Assembly: GCF_002923755.1 (NCBI RefSeq)
Contig: NZ_PGFZ01000022.1
Location: 1 to 33,228 of the forward strand
Length of the DNA stretch: 33,228 nucleotides
Direction: 5' to 3'
DNA from: Methylovulum psychrotolerans
GTDB taxonomy: Bacteria > Pseudomonadota > Gammaproteobacteria > Methylococcales > Methylomonadaceae
The first letter of the stretch is position 1, and each line of letters opens with the position of its first letter. The position numbers and the translations under genes are program-made. Below are positions 8,239 to 17,229 of this stretch, one piece after another. The notes beneath the pieces are model-generated. The model had not been told where the DNA came from. It made no database searches and saw only the letters and a list, made by a program, of their open reading frames with translations.

Positions 8239-8784
8239 TTATTCGTTAGGTTCTGCGTCCAGCTCTTCGATACGAAGATTGTGGTTGGTGTAAATGCAAA
8301 TGTCGGCTGCGATGTTTAAAGACCGCTCAACAATGTCACGCGCACTCAGTTCGGTATTTTCCAGCAAAGCCCGCGCGGCAGCTTGGGCAAACGCGCCGCC
8401 CGACCCTATCGCCATCAAATCATGCTCCGGCTCAATCACATCTCCTGTACCCGAAATAATCAACGATGTTTTGGCATCGGCAATCACTAACAGTGCTTCC
8501 AGCTTACGCAAAGCGCGGTCAGTGCGCCAGTCTTTCGCCATTTCCACTGCCGCACGGGTTAAATTGCCACGGTGCTTTTCCAGTTTGCCTTCAAAATGCT
8601 CAAACAAAGTAAACGCGTCGGCGGTCGCCCCGGCAAAGCCGGCGATAACTTTATCATGATACAAGCGGCGCACTTTACGGGCGTTGCCTTTCATGACCGT
8701 GTTACCTAAGGTGACTTGCCCGTCGCCGCCAATGACGACTTTACCGCCACGGCGTACAGAAAGTATGGTTGTTCCTCTAAACAT
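8239..8784 (-). CDS. hslV: HslV, peptidase subunit of the HslVU protease
   Basis: HslV is the threonine peptidase of the bacterial proteasome-like HslVU complex. The protein starts [20 protein letters not shown]. Removal of the first four residues would expose Thr5 as the catalytic nucleophile, as expected for members with the FRG extension. [47 protein letters not shown] and ICIYTNHN are hallmark segments. Length is 181 residues. AGGA lies about 9 bases upstream of the ATG. It is first in the operon, behind a sigma-32-like promoter. Confidence 0.98.
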   Translation of the reverse strand: MFRGTTILSVRRGGKVVIGGDGQVTLGNTVMKGNARKVRRLYHDKVIAGFAGATADAFTLFEHFEGKLEKHRGNLTRAAVEMAKDWRTDRALRKLEALLVIADAKTSLIISGTGDVIEPEHDLMAIGSGGAFAQAAARALLENTELSARDIVERSLNIAADICIYTNHNLRIEELDAEPNE

Positions 8785-8866
8785 GTTTTTATATCCTAAA
8801 CGTTACCAAACCTGAACTCTATCAAAAATGTCCAGCCATTTTACAGTGTCTCATCATAAAAGTGCG

Positions 8867-8890
8867 AAAAAAGTCGCCCTAATCAGGCGA
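8867..8890 (-). terminator. Hairpin plus T-tract in the hslVU leader (attenuator-like)
   Basis: On the minus strand TCGCC-TGATTAG-GGCGA is followed by CTTTTTT, which looks like a short intrinsic terminator. It lies between the sigma-32-like promoter and hslV, so it would be inside the hslVU mRNA leader. E. coli hslVU also has a leader stem-loop that affects expression, so it may be a stability element rather than a terminator. Confidence 0.45.
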
Positions 8891-8912
8891 AGAGACCTGT
8901 TAGCTGTTAGAA

Positions 8913-8939
8913 ATGCGGGCTGATTCACAGTAATTCAAG
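8913..8939 (-). promoter_or_regulatory. Sigma-32 (heat shock) promoter for hslVU
   Basis: On the minus strand CTTGAA (8939-8934) is followed after 14 bases by CCCGCAT (8919-8913). The sigma-32 consensus is CTTGAAA and CCCCAT with a 13-15 base spacer, so both boxes and the spacing fit. It lies about 130 bases upstream of the hslV ATG, and hslVU is a known heat-shock operon. Confidence 0.7.
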
Positions 8940-9025
8940 CTTTCCTTAGTTATTTACATTTTCTCTTCTCTTTAATCTCTGCTAACATCAGAAAAGTTCG
9001 GATTTTATCCTTCCCTGACCGAACA

Positions 9026-9060
9026 CCGGATTAACGCCGCCGCCTCGCGGGCTAATCCGG
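9026..9060 (+). repeat. Inverted repeat in the leader of the DUF1097 gene
   Basis: CCGGATTA (9026-9033) and TAATCCGG (9053-9060) form a perfect 8-bp stem around a GC-rich 19-base loop. It ends 37 bases before the ATG and has a REP-like look. TAATCCGG also occurs once near 6828-6835. Confidence 0.45.
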
Positions 9061-9097
9061 CCATATTATTATTGAGGCATTACCTGGAGATAGAATA

Positions 9098-9619
9098 ATG
9101 AACAAATTGACTGCACTTTCCTTAAGTATTGGTGTGCTGGCCGGTGTCGCAACCTTTTTGGCCGTAGGGCCTGCCAGCGGGGTTTTCTTCATCTGGGCGG
9201 CAACCATTGCTTGGGCGGCTTATTTTCTGTTAGGCGGCAATCAAGAAGCCTTGGTAAACACTATCGTTTGCGGTATTTTCGGCGTGGCCATGGCCTGGAT
9301 CACCGCCTTGCTGTTGACCGAAATATCCCCTGACACCCTGCTTGGCTTCCCGCTGATGGCCGCCATTACCGTAACGGTTGCGGTCATCGTCATGTGTCTG
9401 GCCGCCAGTTGCCCACGCCTGGCCGCCATCCCTGCCAGCGTGTTAGGTTATTCATCAACTTTCGCCTATTTGCTGCAAACCCCTGATAAATTAAACCAAG
9501 ATGTCCTGTTAGGCGTTTCCTTAAGCAACCCGTTGCTGGTCATTTCGATTTCTATCGTGGTCGGTACTTATTTCGGCCAATTCTCAGGCCAACTGGCCGC
9601 TAAATGGACTAAAGAATAA
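9098..9619 (+). CDS. DUF1097 inner-membrane protein (YcdZ-like)
   Basis: The 173-residue product is almost wholly hydrophobic, with about five or six membrane segments (for example GVLAGVATFLAVG, FIWAATIAWAAYFLLGG and the ISISIVVGTYFGQF region). The pattern and the N-terminus MNKLTALSLSIGVLAG match DUF1097 proteins such as E. coli YcdZ, whose function is unknown. A ribosome site GGAG lies about 9 bases before the ATG. It stands alone, divergent from hslVU and convergent with the NRPS operon. Confidence 0.75.
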   Translation: MNKLTALSLSIGVLAGVATFLAVGPASGVFFIWAATIAWAAYFLLGGNQEALVNTIVCGIFGVAMAWITALLLTEISPDTLLGFPLMAAITVTVAVIVMCLAASCPRLAAIPASVLGYSSTFAYLLQTPDKLNQDVLLGVSLSNPLLVISISIVVGTYFGQFSGQLAAKWTKE

Positions 9620-9701
9620 AGCTACCACCATTATTCCCCCTGCAAATGGCTATCGCTAAGGCCACACCGTTAAAGGGGGGCGTAGTGACTTGTTGCCAGC
9701 G

Positions 9702-9736
9702 GGATGTGACGGATTAGGCTTGCCATCCGCACATCC
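9702..9736. terminator. Long hairpin between convergent genes
   Basis: GGATGTG-A-CGGAT (9702-9714) pairs with ATCCG-CACATCC (9725-9736): 12 base pairs with one bulged A and a 10-base loop. It lies between the DUF1097 gene and the NRPS operon, which converge on it. There is no T-tract, so it could be a bidirectional 3' stabiliser or a weak terminator. Confidence 0.5.
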
Positions 9737-9759
9737 TGCCCCATATCACTACCTTGGCA

Positions 9760-12700
9760 TCACTTATGGATGTATTTCTCCAGCACCCGCTTAAAGATCC
9801 CTAACCATGCCATCAGGTAAGCGTCGTCTTTTAACTGCATATGTTCGCAGTCAATGGCATACGTTTCAGGTTTATCATTAAAAAGCTGTAGCCAAGTGTC
9901 TGCACCTGCCTGTTTCGAGTGGACAAACACCACTTTTTTCAAGCCATCCCGAATAGGCTCCGGTTTATAGAGCAACATCGCCTGCAAATAAATCGGTTCG
10001 ATAGATTGCCAAAATAACCGTGCCGGCACTGGCTTACCCAAACCAAAATAAAAATTAATGACAAAGGCCATTTTTATTTTTTTCAGCCACCGCCGCGCAT
10101 ATACGACATAGCCTAAATAATGCAGTTGCCCAAGTTCCCTACGCCACCTCATTATGTAACTTGGCGTATCGTGATTCTCGCCATCATAACTGAGTTGGGA
10201 AGGGTCGAGCAGAAACAGTAAAGCCACTTGTTTGCCTTGCGCACATAATTGCCGCGCCACTTCATACATAATCATCCCACCCACCGAAAACCCGCCTAAA
10301 TGATAAGGCCCTACAGGGTCTATGGCTTGAATGCCGCGTATATAGTGGGCAGCCATATCCGCAATCGTCCGGTGGCGGGCTTTATAGCCATCCAAGGACT
10401 GATGTTTTAACAGATAAAGCGGTTGGTCTGTACCAATGTTCTCCAGCAGCATCGAAAAAATTTTCCCATCAACACCCCAAAAAAACGGTGGCTTAGTGCC
10501 GTCCGCTTGAAAAGCATTGAGGCTGGCCGAGGCATTTTGCTTGGCGGCATTCCCCTGTCCTAACACTTCAGCCAGTAAGCTGACGGTAGGATATTGAAAC
10601 AGCCACTCTACGGGTACGCTTTGCTTAAGCTTGGCTTCTATTTGGGTGCACAGCGTCAAAGCCAATAAAGAATGCCCGCCCAGTTCAAAAAAATTATCGT
10701 CACGGCCAATTGGGGCGATGGCTAAAACCTCCTGCCAAACGGCGGCCAATGCCGCTTCCACCGGCGAGGCGGGTGGCACATAGCGGCGGGCAACATTAAA
10801 ATGCGTTTGGTCAGGCGGCGGTAAGGCCTTACGGTCGATTTTACCGTGGGCGGTCAGCGGCAAGCTATCTAAAAACACCCAAGCGGACGGTACCATATAA
10901 TCGGGCAAACCCGCTTTAAGGGCAGCACGCAACGGGGTGCTGTCTTTGTCCACCCCTAAGGCCGGGACAATATAAGCAATCAGGCGCGAGTCTTGGTCAG
11001 AACTGCCCTGCAACACCACCACGGCGGCAGTGACAGTCTCCTGTTGCAACAGAAGGGCCTCAATTTCACCCAATTCAATGCGGAAACCGCGCAATTTAAT
11101 TTGCTGGTCGATACGGCCTAAATAGTCGAGCGTACCGTCAGCTAACCAACGGGCCAGATCGCCGGTCTTATAGAGACGGGCGGTGGGATCGTCGCTAAAC
11201 GGATGGGCAATAAACCGTTCTGCGGTCAATTCGGGGCGGCGCAAATAGCCTTTTGCCAATCCGGTGCCGGCGATATACAACTCGCCAGGGATACCAATGG
11301 CTTGGGGCTGTAAATACCGATCCAAAATATACGCCTGTAAATCCGGCAAAGCCTTGCCAATAATGCTGTGTTGGCTTAAGGCATCGGCTTGGCTTACTGG
11401 GTAATAACTGACATGCACGGTGGTTTCGGTAATGCCGTACATATTCACCAAGCGGGGTGTCTGGTCGCCATGCCGGGCGAACCACGGCAGCAAGCTGGGG
11501 AAATCTAAAGCTTCGCCGCCAAAAATAATATATCTGAGTTTCAACGGGCTTTGGCCACCCAGTTCTTGGTCGATTTGCGCCAACTGCCGGAACGCCGAAG
11601 GCGTTTGGTTAAGGACAGTGACACCCTCACTGACGAGCAAACGATAAAACTCTCTAGGTGAACGCGATACCCAATAAGGCACAATGACCAATTTGCCGCC
11701 GTATAACCAAGCGCCCCATAGTTCCCATACCGAAAAATCAAAGGCGTAGGAATGGAACAGCGTCCAAACATCGTGCCCGTCAAAGCCATAGAGAGCTTCT
11801 GTGCTGGCAAACAATCGGCTGACATTGGCATGGGTCACCATCACCCCTTTCGGGTTGCCGGTGGAACCGGAGGTATAAATCACATAGGCCAATTGCCCGG
11901 CATTTAAGTCACTGCCCAAATCGGGGTTACTCTCCGGGCATTCGGCAAACGGCCCGGTCAAGGTATCCAAATAGATAAGCTCTGCCGCCGTTTCTGGCCA
12001 TTCTAAATGTGTTTGGGTCAATAACAACGGGGCTTGGCAGTCTGCCAGCAAATACGCCAAACGGGCGGGTGGGTAGCTAGGGTCTATCGGTATATATGCC
12101 GCCCCTGCTTTTAATATGCCCAACAAACCGATAACCATACTCAGTGACCGTTCGGTGCCGATAGCGACTAATGAGCCTACCCGAACACCCCGCGTCAGCA
12201 GATAATGCGCCAGTTGGTTAGCCTTCGCGTTAAGGGCTTGGTAACTTAGCTGTTCGCGGCCAAACACCACGGCAATGGCATGGGGCGTACGGGCTACCTG
12301 CGCCTCGAACAAATGGTGAATGCAGCGGTTTTGGGGATAATCGGCTGGCGTAGCGTTCCAACCAACCAACAGTTGCTGGCGCTCGGTAGCGGTCAACAGC
12401 GGCAATTCGCCAATGGGCCAATCCGGTTGCGCGACAATGCCCGCTAACAGGGTCTGCCAATGCCCCGCCATACGGCTGATGGTGTCGGCATCAAACAGAT
12501 CAGTGCTGTATTCGATAAGGCCGACTAAACCGTCTGCTTGTTCGGATAAGGCCAGCGTCAAATCAAATTTGGCATTACCGCTAGCGACCTCAATAGACGA
12601 GGCTTGCAAGCCGGGCCAATCCGCCGCCTCCGCAGGCGGCTGTAACACCAGCATAACCTGGAACAGCGGATGCCGACTCCGGTCACGGGGCAACTGCATG

Positions 12701-13746
12701 TCCGCCACCAGTTTTTCGAAGGGCAGTTCCTGATGGCTATAGGCCTCCAAACACACTTTGCGCACCCGCCCCAACAGTTGGCGAAAGCTAGGGTCGCCAG
12801 ACACGTCTGTACGCAACACCAGCGTATTGGCAAAGAAACCGAGCAGCTGTTCGGTCTCCTGACGGGTACGTCCGGCAATCACTGTGCCGACTACGATGTC
12901 ATCCTGACCGCTATAACGGTGCAACAGCACTTGTAAAGCCGCCAACAGCACCATAAAAAAGGTACTGTTATGCTGTTGCGCCAAGCCTTTTAAACCAAGG
13001 GCCAGTTCTGCGGATAACCGTAGCGGCAGTTGCGCCCCCCGATAGCTGGGCTGTTGCGGGCGGGGGTGGTCGGTCGGTAAAGCCAATGCTACGGCTCCCG
13101 CTAACTGTTTCCGCCAATAATTGAGCTGTCTGTCCAATATGTCACCCTGCAACCATTCACGCTGCCAAACCGCATAATCCGCATACTGGATGGGCAAGCC
13201 GGGCAAATCCGCCGCTATACCCAAACTAAAAAAACCATACAATGCCGCCAGTTCGCGGTTAAAAACGGCCAGTGACCAGCCGTCGAAAATACTATGGTGG
13301 ATGGTGACCAGCAGGACATGTGCCTGCGCCGACAATTTCAACAATAGGGTACGGATGAGTGGCGCCTGCGTCAGGTCGAACGGTTGGTTTGCCGCCGCCT
13401 CCAGAATGATCCGTAGTGCACCGTCAGAATCCACCTCCATATCCGGCAATTCCGTCAAAGTACAGGCCAACGGCAGGGGCGGATTAATGACCTGGACGGC
13501 CTCCCCGCCCTGCCCGACAAATCCCGTGCGCAACACTTCATGGCGGGCGACCAGGGCATCCAAGCCGTGTTGCAAAGCAGGCACATCCAATACCCCGTCC
13601 AAACGGATAGCCCAAGCGATGTTATACAGACTGCTGGATCCGATCAGGCGGTCTAAAAACCAGAGCCGCTGTTGGGCAAAGGAAACGGGAAAAAAATAAC
13701 AGTCATCGGTGCTGGCTGAATCCGCTTCATTTTGGATAAATGTCAT
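9760..13746 (-). CDS. NRPS terminal module C-A-T-TE, predicted threonine-activating
   Basis: This is a 1328-residue non-ribosomal peptide synthetase. Domains in order: condensation (about 17-445, HHSIFDG at 150-156), adenylation (about 465-960, with YTSGSTGNPKGV, MYGITETTVH and GKIDRKAL), thiolation (LGGHSL, pantetheine Ser1026) and thioesterase (about 1085-1328). The TE has GFSVG with Ser1154, likely Asp1181 and His1302. The ten specificity residues, aligned by eye to GrsA, read D-F-W-N-I-G-M-V-H-K, the classical threonine code. The ATG overlaps the stop of the upstream module gene (ATGA), so the two are translationally coupled. The TE suggests release of the finished product as an acid, ester or lactone. 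No MbtH or phosphopantetheinyl transferase gene is in the window. Confidence 0.92.
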   Translation of the reverse strand: MTFIQNEADSASTDDCYFFPVSFAQQRLWFLDRLIGSSSLYNIAWAIRLDGVLDVPALQHGLDALVARHEVLRTGFVGQGGEAVQVINPPLPLACTLTELPDMEVDSDGALRIILEAAANQPFDLTQAPLIRTLLLKLSAQAHVLLVTIHHSIFDGWSLAVFNRELAALYGFFSLGIAADLPGLPIQYADYAVWQREWLQGDILDRQLNYWRKQLAGAVALALPTDHPRPQQPSYRGAQLPLRLSAELALGLKGLAQQHNSTFFMVLLAALQVLLHRYSGQDDIVVGTVIAGRTRQETEQLLGFFANTLVLRTDVSGDPSFRQLLGRVRKVCLEAYSHQELPFEKLVADMQLPRDRSRHPLFQVMLVLQPPAEAADWPGLQASSIEVASGNAKFDLTLALSEQADGLVGLIEYSTDLFDADTISRMAGHWQTLLAGIVAQPDWPIGELPLLTATERQQLLVGWNATPADYPQNRCIHHLFEAQVARTPHAIAVVFGREQLSYQALNAKANQLAHYLLTRGVRVGSLVAIGTERSLSMVIGLLGILKAGAAYIPIDPSYPPARLAYLLADCQAPLLLTQTHLEWPETAAELIYLDTLTGPFAECPESNPDLGSDLNAGQLAYVIYTSGSTGNPKGVMVTHANVSRLFASTEALYGFDGHDVWTLFHSYAFDFSVWELWGAWLYGGKLVIVPYWVSRSPREFYRLLVSEGVTVLNQTPSAFRQLAQIDQELGGQSPLKLRYIIFGGEALDFPSLLPWFARHGDQTPRLVNMYGITETTVHVSYYPVSQADALSQHSIIGKALPDLQAYILDRYLQPQAIGIPGELYIAGTGLAKGYLRRPELTAERFIAHPFSDDPTARLYKTGDLARWLADGTLDYLGRIDQQIKLRGFRIELGEIEALLLQQETVTAAVVVLQGSSDQDSRLIAYIVPALGVDKDSTPLRAALKAGLPDYMVPSAWVFLDSLPLTAHGKIDRKALPPPDQTHFNVARRYVPPASPVEAALAAVWQEVLAIAPIGRDDNFFELGGHSLLALTLCTQIEAKLKQSVPVEWLFQYPTVSLLAEVLGQGNAAKQNASASLNAFQADGTKPPFFWGVDGKIFSMLLENIGTDQPLYLLKHQSLDGYKARHRTIADMAAHYIRGIQAIDPVGPYHLGGFSVGGMIMYEVARQLCAQGKQVALLFLLDPSQLSYDGENHDTPSYIMRWRRELGQLHYLGYVVYARRWLKKIKMAFVINFYFGLGKPVPARLFWQSIEPIYLQAMLLYKPEPIRDGLKKVVFVHSKQAGADTWLQLFNDKPETYAIDCEHMQLKDDAYLMAWLGIFKRVLEKYIHK

Positions 13747-16700
13747 AGCTCTGTAATTTGATAAGATTTGCGCCGCAATGCTTGGATAGGGGTATGTTTA
13801 CCGGCATTATTTTGTTTTAGCACCACGTCTAACTGTTTAGCAAAGCTGCTGATGGTCGGCTCATCAAATAACAAGCTCAGCGGCAATTCATTGTGGAAAT
13901 GCTCCTCAATACGCACAAGCAATTGCATCGCAAATAGAGAATCGCCGCCCAATTCAAAAAAATCATCATGGACACCAATAGGACTAATACCTAAGACTTC
14001 TTGCCAAATCACCACCATCGCCTCTTCGGTCGCTGAACTAGGCGGCGCATAGTTATGCCCTAAACGCAGACTTAGCAAATCAGGTGCCGGCAATGCCTGC
14101 CGGTCTAGCTTACCGTTGGGAGTTAACGGCCATTCTGCCAATACCACAAAAGCCGAAGGCAACATATAATCGGGTAGCTCTGCCTTAACAAAAAGGGCTA
14201 AAGCACTGCTGTCCGGTTGCCCCTGTTGCGGGTGCAGCAAATATGCCACTAAGCGTTTATCGCCCGGCTGATCTTCACGCGCCAGCACTACCGCTTCATG
14301 GATACCAGGATAACGGCGCAATACCGCTTCAATTTCTCCCAACTCAATCCGGTAGCCGCGTAATTTTACTTGATTATCGATACGCCCCAAAAACTCTACG
14401 TTTCCATCCGGCAGATAACGCGCCAAATCACCCGTGTCATATAAACGCGCGTGCGGCTTGTTGCTGAAAGGATGGGCAATAAATTTCCCCGCCGTTAATT
14501 CAGGCTGCTGATAATAGCCCTTAGCCAAACAATCGCCACCAATATGGATTATGCCAAAAACACCTACCGGAACCGGTTGGCGGTTACAGTCTAAAAGATA
14601 AATTTCAGTATTGGCAATCGGTCGCCCTATAGACGGAAATTCTGCCCAAGTGCGTATATCTTCAGGCAAATCAAACGCCGTAACAACATGACATTCGGTA
14701 GGGCCGTATTGGTTAACCAAGCGGCAACCGCCAAGATTTTTAATAAACTGCTTAATGGCAGGGGTGGCGTGCAATTTTTCCCCTGCCGTTATAATAACCA
14801 CCAAATGGCTGTCAATAAGGACGCTGGCATGGGTATGGGCGAGCTGTTGCAAGGCGATAAAAGGCAGATATAAATCTGTCACCTTATGGCTAACGATCGC
14901 CGCCAATAGTAAGCGCGGGTCTTTACGTTGGGCTTCGGTTATTAACACCAAGCCGCCTCCCGTGCTAAGGGCCGAAAAAATCTCTTGAAATGACACATCA
15001 AAATTTAGGCTGGTAAACTGCAAAACCCGCCGTTCTGGCCGCTGTTGCAAGCCGTCTGTTTGCCAATTAAGCAGATTCACTAAGGCGCGGTGCGGCATAG
15101 CCACACCCTTAGGCCTACCCGTAGAACCGGAAGTATACAGGATATAAGCGCTGTGTTCTGGCTGGCTTAACACTGCGGGGTTGTGGGTGCTAAAGCTACT
15201 GAGCAGGGCTTCTAACTGGGCAATATCGACTATCAGGGCTTGCGTATCGGCCAAATCCGCCACATATTCACCTTGAGTGATTAAGACGGGAACTTGGGCA
15301 TCGGTCAGCATCAATTCCAGCCGCGCTTTCGGATACAGCGGATCTAACGGCACATAACAAGCCCCGGCTTTAAGAATAGCCAATACGGCGATTATCATGG
15401 CGGGACTTCTGGCTAAACAAATGCCTACGGCTTGTTCGGGGGCGACATGTAAGCTGATAAGATAATGCGCCAATTGGTTGGCCTTAGCGTTAAGGACTTG
15501 GTAGCTGAGCTGTTCGCGGCCAAACACCACCGCAATGGCCTGGGGCGTACTGGCCGCCTGTGTCTCGAACAGGTGGTGGATACAGCGGTCTTTAGGATAA
15601 TCGGTTTGCGTAGCATTCCAACCGACCAACAATTGCTGGCGTTCGGCGGCGGTCAGCAGCGGCAGCTCGCCGATAGTACAGTCCGGTTGCCCGACAATGC
15701 CCGCCAGCAGGGTCTGTAAATGCCCCACCATGCGTTCGACAGTAGCGGCATCGAACAAATCGGTACTGTACTCGATAACGCCCGACAACCCATCGGGTTG
15801 TTCCGTCCATAACAGGGTCAGATCAAACTTAGCGCTGTCTTGGGCAACGGCGACCGGGGCTACGGATAACCCGGCCCATGCCCCGCCCTGCTCCCCACTC
15901 GGCGGCTCTAAGACCAGCATAACCTGAAACAGCGGATTCCGGCTGCGGTCACGAGGCAGTTGCATATCAGCCACCAACTTTTCAAAAGGCAACTCCTGGT
16001 GGTTATAGGCCTCCAAGCATACTTTGCGCACCTGCCCAAGCAATTGGCAAAAGCTGGGGTTGCCGGACAAATCCGCCCGCAACGCCAGCGTGTTGGCAAA
16101 AAAGCCCAGCAGGTGTTCGGTTTCCTGGCGGGTGCGTCCGGCAATCGCCGTGCCGACCACGATATCGTCCTGGCCGCTGTAGCGGTGCAGCAGCACTTGC
16201 AAAGCGGCTAACAGCACCATAAAGAGGGTCGCATTGTGTTGTTGCGCCAAGGCTTTTAGGTCTTGGGACAGTGCCGCTGGTAGCCGGATAGCCGCTTGTG
16301 TACCCCGATAAGAAAGTTGTGGTGGGCGCGGGCGGTCAGTCGGCAAAACCAGCGTCGCCGCCCCGGACAACTGCCCCCGCCAGTAGTCAAGCTGTCTGGT
16401 CAGAACCCCACCCCGCAACCATTCGCGCTGCCAAACCGCATAATCTGCATACTGGATCGGCAAATCGGGTAAATCCGCCGCTACGCCTAAGCTAAACGCA
16501 CTATATAAGGCCGCCAGTTCGTGCTTGAAAATAGCCAGCGACCAACCGTCGAAAACACTGTGATGAACAGTAACCAGCAGGATATGCGTTTGCGCCGACA
16601 GTTTCAGTAATAGGGTACGGATGAGGGGCGCTTTCGTCAGGTCGAACGGCTGGTTTGCCGCCGTCTCTAGGATGAGCCGCGCCGCGCCATCCCGGTCTGT

Positions 16701-17021
16701 TTCCATATCCGGCAACTCCGCTAACGTACAGACCAACGGCATAGGGGGGCTAATGACTTGGACAGCCTCACTGCCCTGCCCGATAAATCCCGTGCGCAAG
16801 GCTTCATGGCGGTCGACTAGGGCATCCAAGCTGTGTTGCAGGGCAGGCACATCCAACACCCCATCCAAGCGGATAGCCCAAGCAATGTTATACAGACCGC
16901 TAGGGCCAATTAAGCGGTCTAAAAACCAGAGCCGCTGTTGGGCAAAGGACGCGGGGAAAACATATTTTTCAGCAGTGGCCGAAACAGATTGTGTGTAATT
17001 TTGGTCTTGGAAAATAGTCAT
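13743..17021 (-). CDS. NRPS first module C-A-T, predicted proline-like substrate
   Basis: This is a 1092-residue synthetase module: condensation (about 22-450, HHSVFDG at 153-159), adenylation (YTSGSTGRPKGV, NQYGPTECHVV, NGKLDRQAL) and thiolation (LGGDSL, Ser1028). Residues aligned to the GrsA pocket read D-V-Q-Y-I-A-Q-V-V-K. The nearest code I recall is the proline group (DVQ...IAHVVK), so proline or a cyclic analogue is likely but not certain. It begins with a condensation domain although no upstream module is present, which suggests an acyl donor (lipo-initiation) or a partner encoded elsewhere. I chose the ATG at 17019-17021 because GGAT lies just upstream; the longer frame to 17123 adds a sequence unlike NRPS N-termini. 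No epimerase domain is present. Confidence 0.9.
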   Translation of the reverse strand: MTIFQDQNYTQSVSATAEKYVFPASFAQQRLWFLDRLIGPSGLYNIAWAIRLDGVLDVPALQHSLDALVDRHEALRTGFIGQGSEAVQVISPPMPLVCTLAELPDMETDRDGAARLILETAANQPFDLTKAPLIRTLLLKLSAQTHILLVTVHHSVFDGWSLAIFKHELAALYSAFSLGVAADLPDLPIQYADYAVWQREWLRGGVLTRQLDYWRGQLSGAATLVLPTDRPRPPQLSYRGTQAAIRLPAALSQDLKALAQQHNATLFMVLLAALQVLLHRYSGQDDIVVGTAIAGRTRQETEHLLGFFANTLALRADLSGNPSFCQLLGQVRKVCLEAYNHQELPFEKLVADMQLPRDRSRNPLFQVMLVLEPPSGEQGGAWAGLSVAPVAVAQDSAKFDLTLLWTEQPDGLSGVIEYSTDLFDAATVERMVGHLQTLLAGIVGQPDCTIGELPLLTAAERQQLLVGWNATQTDYPKDRCIHHLFETQAASTPQAIAVVFGREQLSYQVLNAKANQLAHYLISLHVAPEQAVGICLARSPAMIIAVLAILKAGACYVPLDPLYPKARLELMLTDAQVPVLITQGEYVADLADTQALIVDIAQLEALLSSFSTHNPAVLSQPEHSAYILYTSGSTGRPKGVAMPHRALVNLLNWQTDGLQQRPERRVLQFTSLNFDVSFQEIFSALSTGGGLVLITEAQRKDPRLLLAAIVSHKVTDLYLPFIALQQLAHTHASVLIDSHLVVIITAGEKLHATPAIKQFIKNLGGCRLVNQYGPTECHVVTAFDLPEDIRTWAEFPSIGRPIANTEIYLLDCNRQPVPVGVFGIIHIGGDCLAKGYYQQPELTAGKFIAHPFSNKPHARLYDTGDLARYLPDGNVEFLGRIDNQVKLRGYRIELGEIEAVLRRYPGIHEAVVLAREDQPGDKRLVAYLLHPQQGQPDSSALALFVKAELPDYMLPSAFVVLAEWPLTPNGKLDRQALPAPDLLSLRLGHNYAPPSSATEEAMVVIWQEVLGISPIGVHDDFFELGGDSLFAMQLLVRIEEHFHNELPLSLLFDEPTISSFAKQLDVVLKQNNAGKHTPIQALRRKSYQITEL

Positions 17022-17229
17022 TAATGATCCATTGTATAGTGAGTACAGATTTCGGGAGGATGCCAAGCGACCGGTAATTTCATGACAACCGAAAAGCGTA
17101 TCATTTTGGCAGCTAAAAGCCAACTATCGGACTAGCCATTAGCACGATAAGCCGCAATAAAATTTCGCCAATCTTAAGTAATTAACGTATCATTTCGGCA
17201 TTCCGCCAGCAACCCACCCGCCCTGTCTT

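Larger units (their letters stand above)
8785..9097. other. Divergent intergenic region between hslV and the DUF1097 gene
   Basis: This 313-base stretch has no gene. It holds, on the minus strand, a sigma-32-type promoter (8913-8939) and a leader hairpin with T-tract (8867-8890). Towards the DUF1097 gene it holds an inverted repeat (9026-9060) and a GGAG ribosome site at about 9086. I could not identify a clear sigma-70 promoter for the plus-strand gene. Confidence 0.6.

Noticed and set aside
17022-17123. N-terminal extension of the first NRPS module
   Set aside because: The 34 extra residues do not resemble NRPS N-termini, and a good ribosome site precedes the internal ATG at 17021.
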